A stretch of DNA of 64,000 bases. Origin: Siansivirga zeaxanthinifaciens CC-SAMT-1 (lineage in GTDB: Bacteria > Bacteroidota > Bacteroidia > Flavobacteriales > Flavobacteriaceae). The notes under the pieces were generated by a model. It saw only the letters and a list, made by a program, of their open reading frames with translations. It had not been told where the DNA came from and made no database searches. The translations under genes were made by a program, and so were the position numbers. Every line of letters starts with the position of its first letter. Positions within the stretch are counted from its first letter, which is position 1. The stretch spans positions 3,022,437-3,086,436 of the forward strand of contig NZ_CP007202.1 of assembly GCF_000941055.1 (NCBI RefSeq), read 5' to 3'. Below, piece by piece: positions 48,470-58,488 of the stretch.

Positions 48470-51400
48470 TTAATTCTCTAAAAAGGACTGCGCATACTCA
48501 CTTGGCGTTTTACCAAACTTAGCTTTAAAACTTTTGCTGAAGTATTTTTGGTCTTTAAAACCTACTTTAGCACAAACTTGGTTAATGTTGGCTTTACCCT
48601 TTTCTAAAAGTTGGGCTGCACGGATAAGCCTTATATGTTGTATAAATTGTTTAGGGGTATAATCTGCCCAAGCTTTAAATTTGGTAAATAATACAGATTT
48701 GCTAACCCCTAATGCTTCGCAAAAGAAGGGGATATCAAAATTGTAATCACTTATGTTTTGCTCAATGATATCTAGTGCCTTATTGTACAAAGTTTCATCT
48801 AAAGACGACATTTGTATATCTTCTACCTTAAACACATCATGTGTATTTAGATTAGATTTAATGTTTTGAATGGATTTTAAACTATTATTAATACGCAACT
48901 TTAATTCTTGAACGTTAAAAGGCTTGCTAATATAATCATCGGCACCACTTTCTAAACCCTCTATTTTATGTGTTATATCTGATTTTGCAGTTAATAATAT
49001 AACCGGAATATGGCTGGTGCGAATATCTTCCTTAATTAATTTACAAAACTCTAAACCTGTAGTTATTGGCATGACTACATCGCTTACAATTAAATCTATA
49101 GGTTCTTTAATGGCCATTTTAAAGGCTATCTTACCGTTTTCAGCCTCAAATACGTTATAGTCATCAATCAAAATATTATGCATAAACATTCTGAGTTCCT
49201 CATTATCTTCTACCAATAGAATTGACATTTTTTTATCGGAACGAATTTTTGAAGAAAAGTTTCCTTCAAAAGGGACATCTGTGCTTTCTAACTGATTTTG
49301 ATAAAAATCAATTTCTTCTTTAATATGTTTAGCCTCAGTAATTTCATGGGGTTTGAAATGTGATGCCCCTTTAAATAATTCAACTTTAAAAATCGAACCC
49401 TTTCCTTCAGTATTTGACGCTACGCTAATTTTACCTTTATGTAACTCTACTATATTTTTTACAATGGCCAAACCTATTCCTGTCCCTTTTTTAAGGGGCC
49501 TATCGGCAGCATTATTATCAACTAACTCAAAAAAGCGGTCAAATATTTTTTCCCTATACGCTTCAGGAATACCAATACCATCATCTTCAACCAGAAGCAA
49601 TACCACATCTCCTTCCTCCTTTATTTTAACGGTTATTTGACCTTGACTACCTGTATACTTAAAAGCATTAGAAATTAAATTAAAGAACACTTGTACTAAC
49701 TTATTTTCATCTATGTAAAGCCGTATTTCATTTGAAGGAGTTTCAAAATTGTATTGATAGCCTTCACTAATAGCATAATCGGAAAAAGATTCGAAAACCT
49801 TCTTTAAGACATCTACTATATTATGCTCTGCTACTTGCAATGTCATTTGATTGCTTTCATATTTTCTAAAATCCATTAACCTATTGATAAGTTGATACAG
49901 ATGATTACTATTTCTTTTAATAACCTGAAGTTTTTTATATATACTGCTACTCCCCTGATAGTTATCTAAAATTTGTTGTAATGGCCCTAAGATTAACGTT
50001 AAAGGTGTTCTAAACTCGTGAGATATATTGGTAAAAAACTCAAGTTTAGCTTGGTTTATCTTTTTTATTTGTTCTGCTTCTAAATGCTCTAATTCTAATT
50101 CGTGTTTTAATTTGGTTCGAGATTTTGAAATACTATATAAGTAATAAATTATCGAAATAACTATTAAAATATATATAGCATATGCCCACCAAGTAAACCA
50201 AGGCGCAGGCCTAACAGAAATATTTAATGTTGTTGGTGTTTCATTTATAACACCATCGCTATTAACACCTTTAACTTCAAAAACATAGTCTCCCGGCTTT
50301 TGTATGGTATAAGATGCTTCATTATTAGGTGTTTCATTCCAATCGGTTTCTAAACCTTTAAGACGATATTTGTAAGTATTACTTTTAGAATTTATATAAC
50401 TTGGTATGGAAAATGAAATACTAAAATTACTTTGATCGTGCAAAAGCTCGACCTCTTGTGTGAAATTAATAGCTTTTGTGAGCACTTTATGGGAATCGTT
50501 TACTGAAACTGACTGGTTTTCAATTTTGAAATCTGTAAGGATAACTTGCGGTGCGTATTGGTTTTTTACAATTTTATGTTCATTAAATACCGTTACGCCT
50601 GAAGGACCACCAAAGTAATATGTAGAACCTAAACGTAGAGCAGCATCTCTATTAAACTCATTACTTGGCAAGCCTTCCTTTTGGGTAAAATGCGTTTCTA
50701 TGCTATTTTTTTTAAAATTATATTTTATTATACCTTGTGTATAGGTGCTCATCCAAAAACTGTTTTCATCAGCCCCTACAATGCTTCGTATGCCATCAAT
50801 TTTTTCGCCACCAACTTTTAAATCTATAAGTTCAAACTGGTTGTTTGCAAATTTAAATAAGCCATCTTCCAAAGTACCAATCCACAGGTTCTTATTACTA
50901 TCCTCATAAATGGTATTTATTTCAAACTTGAAGCTAGAATCATTACTATAAACAAAATTTTTTACCTCATTATTGGAGGTAATACAGTTTAAACCGCGGA
51001 GTGTTCCTAGCCAAATCTTTTTATCTCCATCTATAAATATGGTCTTGATATTACTATTGGTTAGACGAATAGGTTCTGTTTTGGAATTGAAAAGCTTAAA
51101 TGTCTTATCTTTAAAATTAAACTTAATTAAGCCACTACCATTCGTACCTATCAACATGGTATCATGAGAGTACTGAACAAGTTCTAATACCCCTAAATTT
51201 TTGAGCAATCTTGTTAATTCTTCTGGCAAAACCGCCTTATTAAATTGCTTGCTTTTAAGATTGTAGACAAATAAGCCTTTATCGAAGGTTCCTATCCATA
51301 GATTGTCATCATTACTTACACATAAAGCTTTTATATTATCGCTTTTAAGGTTTGAGTGGTTTCTGGAAGTTATATGGCTTATAGAATTAGTATCTTGATT

Positions 51401-52516
51401 TAGCACCGATATACCGCCACCTTCTGTACCAAATAAAAGCAAGTTTTTATAATTCACAATCGAACTTACAACCCTAAAACTTAAACCCTTTTCATAGGAA
51501 TTCTTTGTTATATTAACAAAGTTATTATTAAATCTATTATAAATATTTAAGCCTCCATAGTAGGTGCCCACCCAAATGGTTCCAATATTATCTTTAAATA
51601 CTGTTTTTATAAAATTATCATTTAAAGATTTGTTATTGTTCCCATCATGATATAGCGCATTTATATTTCTATCCTCATCAACAATATGAAGCCCGTTAAA
51701 AGTAGCAACCCATAAAAGACCGTTATCATCATAAATAAGTTTTCTGACGTTTTTACTTTTTTTATCTATTTCAGATTCTTTAAAGTAGGGTTGAATTTTC
51801 TTGTTATGAATATTATATTCTAGAACACTTTTGGTTTTTGTTGCGAGCAGAATATTACCATTTTTAGATTCTAGTAAATCGTTTATATTAAAACCTTCAG
51901 AGTGAGGAATTAATTCCATTTGATAGGCACTTCCTTTCTTAAAAAACTGATACAATCCTTTATTCGTACCAATATATATAGCTCCATCTTTTGTTTCGAC
52001 AATGCATGAAGGTAATTGTAAGTTTGATATTCTAAAAAAATTATCTTTTGAAGCATCATAGATTGAAACCCCACCAAAATGACACACCCATATTTCTTGA
52101 TTAGATAGTTGCCTAATGGCTATAATCATATTATTACCTAATACAGATTGATTATTATTTAAAAAATAGGATTTAAAAATATTCGTTTTTGGATCAAATT
52201 TATTTAAACCGAAAGCCGTACCAACCCATATAAAACCAGAGCTATCTTGCTCTATGCACTCAATACCATTGTTACTAATTGAAGTAGGGTTATCCTTTTC
52301 GTGACGGAACACCGTAAACTCAGTACCATCGTACTTGTTCAACCCGTCTTTTGTACCAATCCAAATCTGACCCAAATTATCTTGATGAACAGCCATAATG
52401 GAGTTTTGCGATAGCCCATCTGAATTGGTAATATGGTTAAAATTATAATTTGATTTTTGAGCAAAACTGGGTATTACTAAGAAAAGAAATAATAAAATGT
52501 GGTATGTTTTTAACAT
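48470..52516 (-). CDS. Hybrid two-component system regulator (HTCS)
   Basis: The 1348-residue protein joins sensor kinase and response regulator. Order: signal peptide, a periplasmic sensor of two beta propellers made of repeated G-x-IWIGT strands (about 25-690; GQIWIGTKDGLNKYD, GLLWVATFNGL, GTIWVGTYYGGL), a Y_Y_Y domain (about 700-765), one transmembrane helix (about 775-797), a histidine kinase with His833 in ISHEFRTPLTL, an ATPase domain (DDGIGIPEAYREKIFDRFF; GTGIGLAIVKNIVELH), a receiver domain with Asp1146 in LIVSDVVMP, and a C-terminal AraC-type DNA-binding domain ending in KAKFGKTPSEYAQSFLEN. In this family an oligosaccharide binds the sensor and the protein activates its PUL. It lies 32 bp after the hydrolase at 52549, behind operator copy 10, so it may drive its own expression. 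It is the best candidate to bind the TCCTG repeats. Confidence 0.96.
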   Translation of the reverse strand: MLKTYHILLFLFLVIPSFAQKSNYNFNHITNSDGLSQNSIMAVHQDNLGQIWIGTKDGLNKYDGTEFTVFRHEKDNPTSISNNGIECIEQDSSGFIWVGTAFGLNKFDPKTNIFKSYFLNNNQSVLGNNMIIAIRQLSNQEIWVCHFGGVSIYDASKDNFFRISNLQLPSCIVETKDGAIYIGTNKGLYQFFKKGSAYQMELIPHSEGFNINDLLESKNGNILLATKTKSVLEYNIHNKKIQPYFKESEIDKKSKNVRKLIYDDNGLLWVATFNGLHIVDEDRNINALYHDGNNNKSLNDNFIKTVFKDNIGTIWVGTYYGGLNIYNRFNNNFVNITKNSYEKGLSFRVVSSIVNYKNLLLFGTEGGGISVLNQDTNSISHITSRNHSNLKSDNIKALCVSNDDNLWIGTFDKGLFVYNLKSKQFNKAVLPEELTRLLKNLGVLELVQYSHDTMLIGTNGSGLIKFNFKDKTFKLFNSKTEPIRLTNSNIKTIFIDGDKKIWLGTLRGLNCITSNNEVKNFVYSNDSSFKFEINTIYEDSNKNLWIGTLEDGLFKFANNQFELIDLKVGGEKIDGIRSIVGADENSFWMSTYTQGIIKYNFKKNSIETHFTQKEGLPSNEFNRDAALRLGSTYYFGGPSGVTVFNEHKIVKNQYAPQVILTDFKIENQSVSVNDSHKVLTKAINFTQEVELLHDQSNFSISFSIPSYINSKSNTYKYRLKGLETDWNETPNNEASYTIQKPGDYVFEVKGVNSDGVINETPTTLNISVRPAPWFTWWAYAIYILIVISIIYYLYSISKSRTKLKHELELEHLEAEQIKKINQAKLEFFTNISHEFRTPLTLILGPLQQILDNYQGSSSIYKKLQVIKRNSNHLYQLINRLMDFRKYESNQMTLQVAEHNIVDVLKKVFESFSDYAISEGYQYNFETPSNEIRLYIDENKLVQVFFNLISNAFKYTGSQGQITVKIKEEGDVVLLLVEDDGIGIPEAYREKIFDRFFELVDNNAADRPLKKGTGIGLAIVKNIVELHKGKISVASNTEGKGSIFKVELFKGASHFKPHEITEAKHIKEEIDFYQNQLESTDVPFEGNFSSKIRSDKKMSILLVEDNEELRMFMHNILIDDYNVFEAENGKIAFKMAIKEPIDLIVSDVVMPITTGLEFCKLIKEDIRTSHIPVILLTAKSDITHKIEGLESGADDYISKPFNVQELKLRINNSLKSIQNIKSNLNTHDVFKVEDIQMSSLDETLYNKALDIIEQNISDYNFDIPFFCEALGVSKSVLFTKFKAWADYTPKQFIQHIRLIRAAQLLEKGKANINQVCAKVGFKDQKYFSKSFKAKFGKTPSEYAQSFLEN

Positions 52517-52548
52517 TCACTTTTCAATTTTAGTTTAGAGAGATATTA

Positions 52549-55512
52549 CTACCTGTATAATATCTTTTTTATTACATTACCCTCAGTTTTTAACAAATAA
52601 ATACCTTTTGAAGCATTAGAAATATCAACCAAATCCCCGTTACCTTCGGCGATTTTAGTTCCTAGTATAGAATACACTTTCCATTTACTTGGTATGCTTA
52701 GGTTAAACCTTCCATCTTTACTCGGCACAGGGTATACTCTTAAATTAATGGCCGTGTTATCAAATTCATTAATACTTAAACTTCCCAATCTATTTAGCGT
52801 AACATAATCATACGTTGGACCCGCTCCTCCTGAAGGAATTCTTAATTCCAATACTGCCAAACCTGCATCTAAATCAAATTCATCAGAGGTATAGTCTTGA
52901 AAAACGGAGCCCTCTGTAATTATTCTTATCCCGCTTGTAGTCGAGCCATTTGGCGCACTAAACAACGGCGTTGAAGTAGATAAATTTAAAGGTAGTATAT
53001 TAGCAGCAAATGGTTTAGAAGTATTAGAAAAGGTCTTGTAATTAACAAGCATTTGGTACCTGCCAGCTTCCGTTACATTTATCGTATACCTCAAATATTC
53101 ATTACCACTTAAAGAGCCAACAACAAAACCTGATCCTCCAACTTCAATATCTACGTCCTCTCCAGGGGCTGTTCTGTAAGCACCACCTGAATTACCTGGT
53201 GAAGAATCAGAAAAAGCTAGTCCTTGTCCTCCTAAATCATAATCTTCGACCTGAATAGTACCAGGAATCGTATGCGGAACTCCTCCGAAAGGCTGTATTG
53301 TTAAGGCCTGAACATTAACCGTTATGGATGTTTCAGAAGTTTGAAATTTGTTGTCTGTGAGCACTAATTTTAAGGTATAAACACCTACAGCCATATTTTC
53401 CAATAACGTATCTGATTGCCCATCATATCCCCAAGTAAACGGTGCTGCGGTAATAGAACGCACCAATACATCGTCTATATAAAGTGCCATACTTGTTATT
53501 TCTGATGGTGATAAGGAGGTTGAAGCTTCAACTTCTATATCAAAGCCTGGTGCTAAAACATAACCATCGGCGGGTGCTACAAAGGTTGGTGCTGGAGGCG
53601 GCGCTATATAAACAACGTTAATTTTATCTAAATTAAATCCAGCGTTTTGAACATTAACTTTAAGCACATGTAAACCCTGTGTTAATGCTACATTTTGTTT
53701 TGTACTTGTTTGAAAATCGGTGGCACTTGAGGTTTGAGCTAAAGCATGATTATCAAACAATACAACATCATCCATCTCTACACTAATTAATGCTCCTGTG
53801 GATGCAGCGGCATATAAAAAGTCAAAATTATAGAGACCATCTTGTAATACATTTACATCGTATTTTAGCCATTCACCATTTTGGGTGTCGCCAACATAAA
53901 TAACGCCATTGTCTTGTCCTACATCAACCCCATCAGTATAGGCAGTTGCATTAAGGGTGTTTGTAGGCGTAGTATCTGAATATCCAACACCTTCACCACC
54001 GGCTCTATAGGCTTCTGCTTCTATAGTTCCTTGAACTAATTTTATTGAAGAATCCAATACAATGTTTGAAATTTTACTAATAGATAATGGGGGTAGCGTA
54101 ATAGCTCCTGTTCCTTGTTTAATTAAAGTTAATGGGTCGGTATAGTAATCAATGGGGGCTACAACACCTACATTATCAAACACCAAAGCTTCGTGTTTAA
54201 ACGAACCAGCGTATACCAAATTGTCAAATTTTAAAGTAAATTCAACAGGCTTATCTGTAAGGTTGATGGCAACCACGCTTGTATTACCATTTTTGGTTAC
54301 GGCTCTCGCATTTACTGCTGTAACTGAGCCTCTGGTAGTAGTCAACATAGTCGATGAAGTTACGGTACCGTTTAACAAAGTCGCATCCCTTAAAACATCT
54401 TGAAGGATTTCATAACTCATCAAGTACCCTCTTTTTTGTAGCGGATATACAGGTTCTCTGTTGGATCCAACAACAACCATAGCATTTAAAACCCTATTAA
54501 AGCTAAACCAGTTTGCTCTATCATAAATATGTTGGTTTTCTGCCATAAATAAATAAGCATCTGCCATTCCTAAACAAGCAGCGCCGTGCACATCTGAACC
54601 GGCGGACACACCCCATTCTGTTAACCAAATGGGTTTATTTTGATTATCAGTATCTCGAACCCAATTGACATCTTCTGCTAATTCTAATTTAGCTGTTAAA
54701 AGCGACTGATATGCTGTATTACTTTCCCCGGGTATATCAGGGTCGGCACCTAAGTATTTATGAACTGTAATGGCATCATAATAACTCCCATCGCCTCTTA
54801 TTGTAGCATTATAGGCTGCTTGACTTCGTCTCCACCCAAAAGGCACAGACACTCTTATATTTGGATATGCCGCTTTTAAAGCAGCCGAAACTGCCGAAGC
54901 CTCCGCTAAATATTTTTGTGGGGTATCTGTTCTTAGTGCTCTTTGATTAACCCAAAAATGTTCGTTTCCTAATTCTATATCTTTTACCTCAAGACCTAAG
55001 CCCATGTCTTTTTGTGCTCTGGCTACACTACTTGGCCCATCATCAAAATTGATAGAATAGGTCCACATCATATCATAACCTACACCGCCATTTGCAGCTT
55101 TTTTTTCAGTGTTTAGTTGGGCAATACCATTAATATGTCCTTTTAAACAACACGCATAAGTTGCCAAAGTCGATTCATGTACACCATTGTCATAGCTGTC
55201 ATTTTGGTAACCATCGGTTTGCCATTGATAAAAATTGGCGAAAACCCCATGCGGGAAGCGAATGGTTACAGGATCTACTAATTTGATAAAGTCTTTTTGT
55301 AATTGGGTATTAAAACCCTCAATATTATAACCTAATAACTTATTGTTAAAAACTTCGGTATTTGTTGTCTCAACATTCAATGAAGCTGTAATAGTTCCAG
55401 GTAAAGTAAAGGGATAACTCTGTGCTTCTGCTTTTAAATAGAAGCAGATTACACATGCAATAAAGCAAAGATATTTAAAATATTGCCTATTTGATGTAGC
55501 ATTTTTGTTCAT
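52549..55512 (-). CDS. Large secreted clan GH-A glycoside hydrolase with two CBM6-like domains and T9SS tail
   Basis: The protein is 987 residues. After a signal peptide ending in LKAEAQ it has a TIM-barrel hydrolase (about 30-440) with candidate acid/base Glu184 (KDIELGNEHFW) and nucleophile Glu299 (IWLTEWGVSAG), the Asn-Glu plus second Glu pattern of clan GH-A. A CBM6-like module follows (about 490-640; GTIEAEAYRAGGEGVGYSD), then an Ig-like domain, a second CBM6-like module (about 745-905; GTIQVEDYDLGGQGLAFSD) and a T9SS sorting domain (LRVYPVPSKDGRF). The family could not be fixed: GH39, GH51, GH86 or a related uncharacterised group are all possible. Being secreted, it should act on the polymer or long fragments. 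It heads the unit that also encodes the HTCS. Confidence 0.72.
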   Translation of the reverse strand: MNKNATSNRQYFKYLCFIACVICFYLKAEAQSYPFTLPGTITASLNVETTNTEVFNNKLLGYNIEGFNTQLQKDFIKLVDPVTIRFPHGVFANFYQWQTDGYQNDSYDNGVHESTLATYACCLKGHINGIAQLNTEKKAANGGVGYDMMWTYSINFDDGPSSVARAQKDMGLGLEVKDIELGNEHFWVNQRALRTDTPQKYLAEASAVSAALKAAYPNIRVSVPFGWRRSQAAYNATIRGDGSYYDAITVHKYLGADPDIPGESNTAYQSLLTAKLELAEDVNWVRDTDNQNKPIWLTEWGVSAGSDVHGAACLGMADAYLFMAENQHIYDRANWFSFNRVLNAMVVVGSNREPVYPLQKRGYLMSYEILQDVLRDATLLNGTVTSSTMLTTTRGSVTAVNARAVTKNGNTSVVAINLTDKPVEFTLKFDNLVYAGSFKHEALVFDNVGVVAPIDYYTDPLTLIKQGTGAITLPPLSISKISNIVLDSSIKLVQGTIEAEAYRAGGEGVGYSDTTPTNTLNATAYTDGVDVGQDNGVIYVGDTQNGEWLKYDVNVLQDGLYNFDFLYAAASTGALISVEMDDVVLFDNHALAQTSSATDFQTSTKQNVALTQGLHVLKVNVQNAGFNLDKINVVYIAPPPAPTFVAPADGYVLAPGFDIEVEASTSLSPSEITSMALYIDDVLVRSITAAPFTWGYDGQSDTLLENMAVGVYTLKLVLTDNKFQTSETSITVNVQALTIQPFGGVPHTIPGTIQVEDYDLGGQGLAFSDSSPGNSGGAYRTAPGEDVDIEVGGSGFVVGSLSGNEYLRYTINVTEAGRYQMLVNYKTFSNTSKPFAANILPLNLSTSTPLFSAPNGSTTSGIRIITEGSVFQDYTSDEFDLDAGLAVLELRIPSGGAGPTYDYVTLNRLGSLSINEFDNTAINLRVYPVPSKDGRFNLSIPSKWKVYSILGTKIAEGNGDLVDISNASKGIYLLKTEGNVIKKILYR

Positions 55513-55608
55513 AGTTTTGGTAAATAATTGTGGGCATTTTACTTAAAAAGTAAATGCATATATAGCTTTTTTTTTAACTTACAATTTTAATAATAAAGAA
55601 TAAATAAA

Positions 55609-55627
55609 CTGTCCTGCTTTTTGCTGT
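55609..55627 (-). promoter_or_regulatory. Direct-repeat operator copy 10 (hydrolase/HTCS unit)
   Basis: CTGTCCTGCTTTTTGCTGT has a perfect first half and a degenerate second half (TGCTG) at the 10-bp offset, 96 bp before the ATG at 55512. It implies autoregulation if the HTCS binds it. Confidence 0.6.
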
Positions 55628-55760
55628 ATTTAATTTAAAATCACATAACGTTTTATTCAAAATATTTAAGCGTTTTATTTACCAGAAAAATATAGTATAT
55701 ATGCTTTAAACATAAGATGTTTCTCTTTTTTTTTATTGAAAAAGCACTACCTTTAAGGTT

Positions 55761-57332
55761 CTATTTTTTGATGATTTTTCTTGTATATATTGATACTTCC
55801 CCGTAGAATTTAACAAAGTATAAACCACTGATTAAGGTATTAGCGTCTATTCGTATAGATGATGCCCCTTTTACGTTTTTCAATACTATAGTTTTGCCAA
55901 CTATGTTAAACACTTCAATTTTATTGACTTTTTTTTCTAATCCATCAATTATAATTTCGTCATCTATTGGGTTAGAAATGAAAACTGAATTTCTATGAAA
56001 ACCTTCATTACTAAGTGCATTCGTATTTTCTAATAGCCATTTCGTGTTAGCTGTAGCTGAACTTGTGTAATTAACATCACCCGAATTATCATATGCATAC
56101 CTTCCTGTGGTTGTTTGTGGCGTATGGATATCATATGCGCCAGAACCGTTAGAAACAAATTCAAAAATTCTTGTATTGTTTGTATCTGTGGTGGGAGTTG
56201 CAGTTGTAGTAGGATACACATTAATCGATTCAAATCTTACTGCATCCCATCCCGTAAGTGTACATGAAATATTATAATAACCATTAGAACCAACAGATTT
56301 CACTTCAAAAATTTGTGAATTATTATTTGGCGAAATTTCATCGGCAGTAATAATATTTGAATTTGCAGTGTCTACAGTCCAATACTTCCCCGTTACACTG
56401 TGCTTAATTTTATATTTTCCTTCTAAACCATTGGTTGGATTTCCACCAATTGAACCACTAGGAAGTGCTTCAAGGTATGTTGAAGCAACACGCATGTCAT
56501 CAAAATCTGTTATCACCTCAAAATCACAGGCGTTTTCATTGTAAGAACCCCACTTTGGGTAAACTTCAACTCCATCAAATGTTTTATGATAGGCTCTTTT
56601 ATCAGAATCTGCCAAAACCACTTGATATTCATTAAAATTAAGATTTGAAAGTGTTTGCTGTACTCCATTAAACCAGAACTCTAAATAGCCTTCATATCTA
56701 TTATTAACCACATCAAAATTATCATCAACCTTGACTTTTATAACAAAAGTCACCCATTCATCTTCGGGAATTACATGTTGCCATAAGGTTGTTCTTCGCT
56801 GGGTTATAGACCCTGGCCTGTTCCAATTCGGTTCTGCTGGTCCGAAGGCATTTAAACTTAAAGTTGTACCATCGTAAGACATCGTATAAGGATAATTTTG
56901 TTTATTCGTGTTAATATCTCCACCATCAGTAGTTTTCCATTGAAACACAGCAATACCAGCATTTAAATTTGGTTCAGAATTAAATCTCCAACGCCAACCA
57001 TAATAATAAGTTCCGCCTTTTTGAGGGGTAAATGTATTTACGTCGCCCGTAGTTCTGGCAAATTCTGCTCTCTTTCTAGAAACAGGTTTAGTTATACGCC
57101 AAAATTTACCAAACTCAGAATCTATAGGTGTAGTGACAAATGGTGGATTATTGGGATCATCAACACAATCATCACCACTTGGGTTGCTATTGCCATTAGG
57201 GTCGAGGTGTCTAAAATTATCATTTACGGATAAATTAGGGTCTCCGTACCATAATACTTGTGCATTTAGCTCATAGCCAAAAAATAATAGCGATAAAATA
57301 AGCACGAATTTCTTAGCTATATTTATTCTCAT
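55761..57332 (-). CDS. Ulvan lyase, PL28-like, with RICIN-like module and T9SS tail
   Basis: The 523-residue protein has a signal peptide ending in ELNAQ. The catalytic jelly roll (about 25-295) begins VLWYGDPNLSVNDNFRHLDP and contains ISKPVSR-type basic residues (KPVSRKRAEFARTTGD), YYYGWRWRFNSEP, GIAVFQWKTTDGG and YLEFWFNGVQQTLSN, which I recall from the PL28 ulvan lyase of Nonlabens. PL28 enzymes cut rhamnose-uronate links by beta-elimination and leave unsaturated uronyl ends, the substrate of the GH105 next door. A RICIN-like module (about 305-435) and a T9SS tail (SVFISNPIDDEIIIDGL ... IYTRKIIKK) follow. It is the last gene of the five-gene operon, 21 bp after GH105. A nearly identical N-terminal fragment lies at 47076-47303. 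Confidence 0.8.
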   Translation of the reverse strand: MRINIAKKFVLILSLLFFGYELNAQVLWYGDPNLSVNDNFRHLDPNGNSNPSGDDCVDDPNNPPFVTTPIDSEFGKFWRITKPVSRKRAEFARTTGDVNTFTPQKGGTYYYGWRWRFNSEPNLNAGIAVFQWKTTDGGDINTNKQNYPYTMSYDGTTLSLNAFGPAEPNWNRPGSITQRRTTLWQHVIPEDEWVTFVIKVKVDDNFDVVNNRYEGYLEFWFNGVQQTLSNLNFNEYQVVLADSDKRAYHKTFDGVEVYPKWGSYNENACDFEVITDFDDMRVASTYLEALPSGSIGGNPTNGLEGKYKIKHSVTGKYWTVDTANSNIITADEISPNNNSQIFEVKSVGSNGYYNISCTLTGWDAVRFESINVYPTTTATPTTDTNNTRIFEFVSNGSGAYDIHTPQTTTGRYAYDNSGDVNYTSSATANTKWLLENTNALSNEGFHRNSVFISNPIDDEIIIDGLEKKVNKIEVFNIVGKTIVLKNVKGASSIRIDANTLISGLYFVKFYGEVSIYTRKIIKK

Positions 57333-57353
57333 AATTTATCTATACACTAATTG

Positions 57354-58481
57354 TTATTGCATTTTTAGAATCTCACTCCCTGCCATTAAAAAAGCACCTG
57401 TTCCAAAATTTTGATAACTATCATAAGATGCTGGTTCTGGAAATGCACCAATGTTTTGTACCCAACCTACGCGACCATCCTCATGTTGGCAGGCTTTTAA
57501 AGCATTCCAACCTTTTTTAACTGCTGGTATATATTTTTTATCTAACAAACCATTATTAATGCCCCAAGCCAATGCAAAAGTATGGAAACCACTACCGCTT
57601 ACCTCGCCATGATTATAAGACTCTGGACATAACAAACTTGTTCTCCATAAACCGTCTTCAGGTTGAAGTTTTAATATTTTCTCTGCCATTTCTTTGTATA
57701 AGTTCTCATAAAACGGGCGATGCTTATAATCTGCTGGCATATCATCTAAAATTAAAGCTAAACCAGCAAAAACCCAACCGTTGCCTCGAGACCAGAATAC
57801 CTTTTTACCATTTGGTTCTTTGGTGTCTTTATCGTTACCCTGCCACACAAAACGCATATCTCTTGCAAACAATTGTTCTTCTTTATCGTATAACTGGTTG
57901 TAAGTTTGCATATAAAACTTATGCATCTCATCTAAATACTTGGGCTGTTTAGTATGTTTCGCATACAAATTAAGTACAGGAGGAGCCATAAATAAGGCAT
58001 CGCACCACCACCACAAAATAGTTCTGCCATATTCACTTTTATCTGTTCCTTTTTTCCACTCATCGTCATCAAATAAATGGGCGTCTAAGAATTTTTTTGT
58101 AGGTTCTAAATCCACGAAATTTCGTCTACCATCATTCATATCTATATACAAATAACTGTAAGATATGGCAACATCATCGGCATGATGTAAACGTTTATAT
58201 GTTTGCCAATTATTCCAATATCCTTGATTTTTTAGGGCAGCCATATAAATCATATCTTTAGTAGCTTTATGTGCTCTTACCACACCCGTATAATAAGCTC
58301 CTTCTGTCCAATCGGTTGGTGCAATTGCAAAAATAGGATGTGCTTCTTGCCACTCTAATGCCTTTATCATAGCTGACTTAATATCTGATTTATCAATAAC
58401 ATTAACTCCTGTTACTTTCTGGGCCGTTGAACAGTTAAAAAACAATAAAACTGTAAATAATGCTAAAATGGTTTTATTCAT
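57354..58481 (-). CDS. Unsaturated uronyl hydrolase, GH105
   Basis: The 375-residue protein matches the GH105 length. It has an N-terminal export signal ([10 protein letters not shown]; lipoprotein or ordinary cleavage is unclear) and an (alpha/alpha)6 barrel with [31 protein letters not shown], the catalytic-region [12 protein letters not shown] (Asp161), [17 protein letters not shown] and [21 protein letters not shown]105 enzymes hydrate the unsaturated uronic acid left by lyases at the oligosaccharide end, which is the step after PL28/PL40/PL24 cleavage. Gene order GH3-GH105-PL28 with gaps of 7 and 21 bp indicates one transcript. Periplasmic location is likely. Confidence 0.9.
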   Translation of the reverse strand: MNKTILALFTVLLFFNCSTAQKVTGVNVIDKSDIKSAMIKALEWQEAHPIFAIAPTDWTEGAYYTGVVRAHKATKDMIYMAALKNQGYWNNWQTYKRLHHADDVAISYSYLYIDMNDGRRNFVDLEPTKKFLDAHLFDDDEWKKGTDKSEYGRTILWWWCDALFMAPPVLNLYAKHTKQPKYLDEMHKFYMQTYNQLYDKEEQLFARDMRFVWQGNDKDTKEPNGKKVFWSRGNGWVFAGLALILDDMPADYKHRPFYENLYKEMAEKILKLQPEDGLWRTSLLCPESYNHGEVSGSGFHTFALAWGINNGLLDKKYIPAVKKGWNALKACQHEDGRVGWVQNIGAFPEPASYDSYQNFGTGAFLMAGSEILKMQ

Positions 58482-58488
58482 GGTATTT

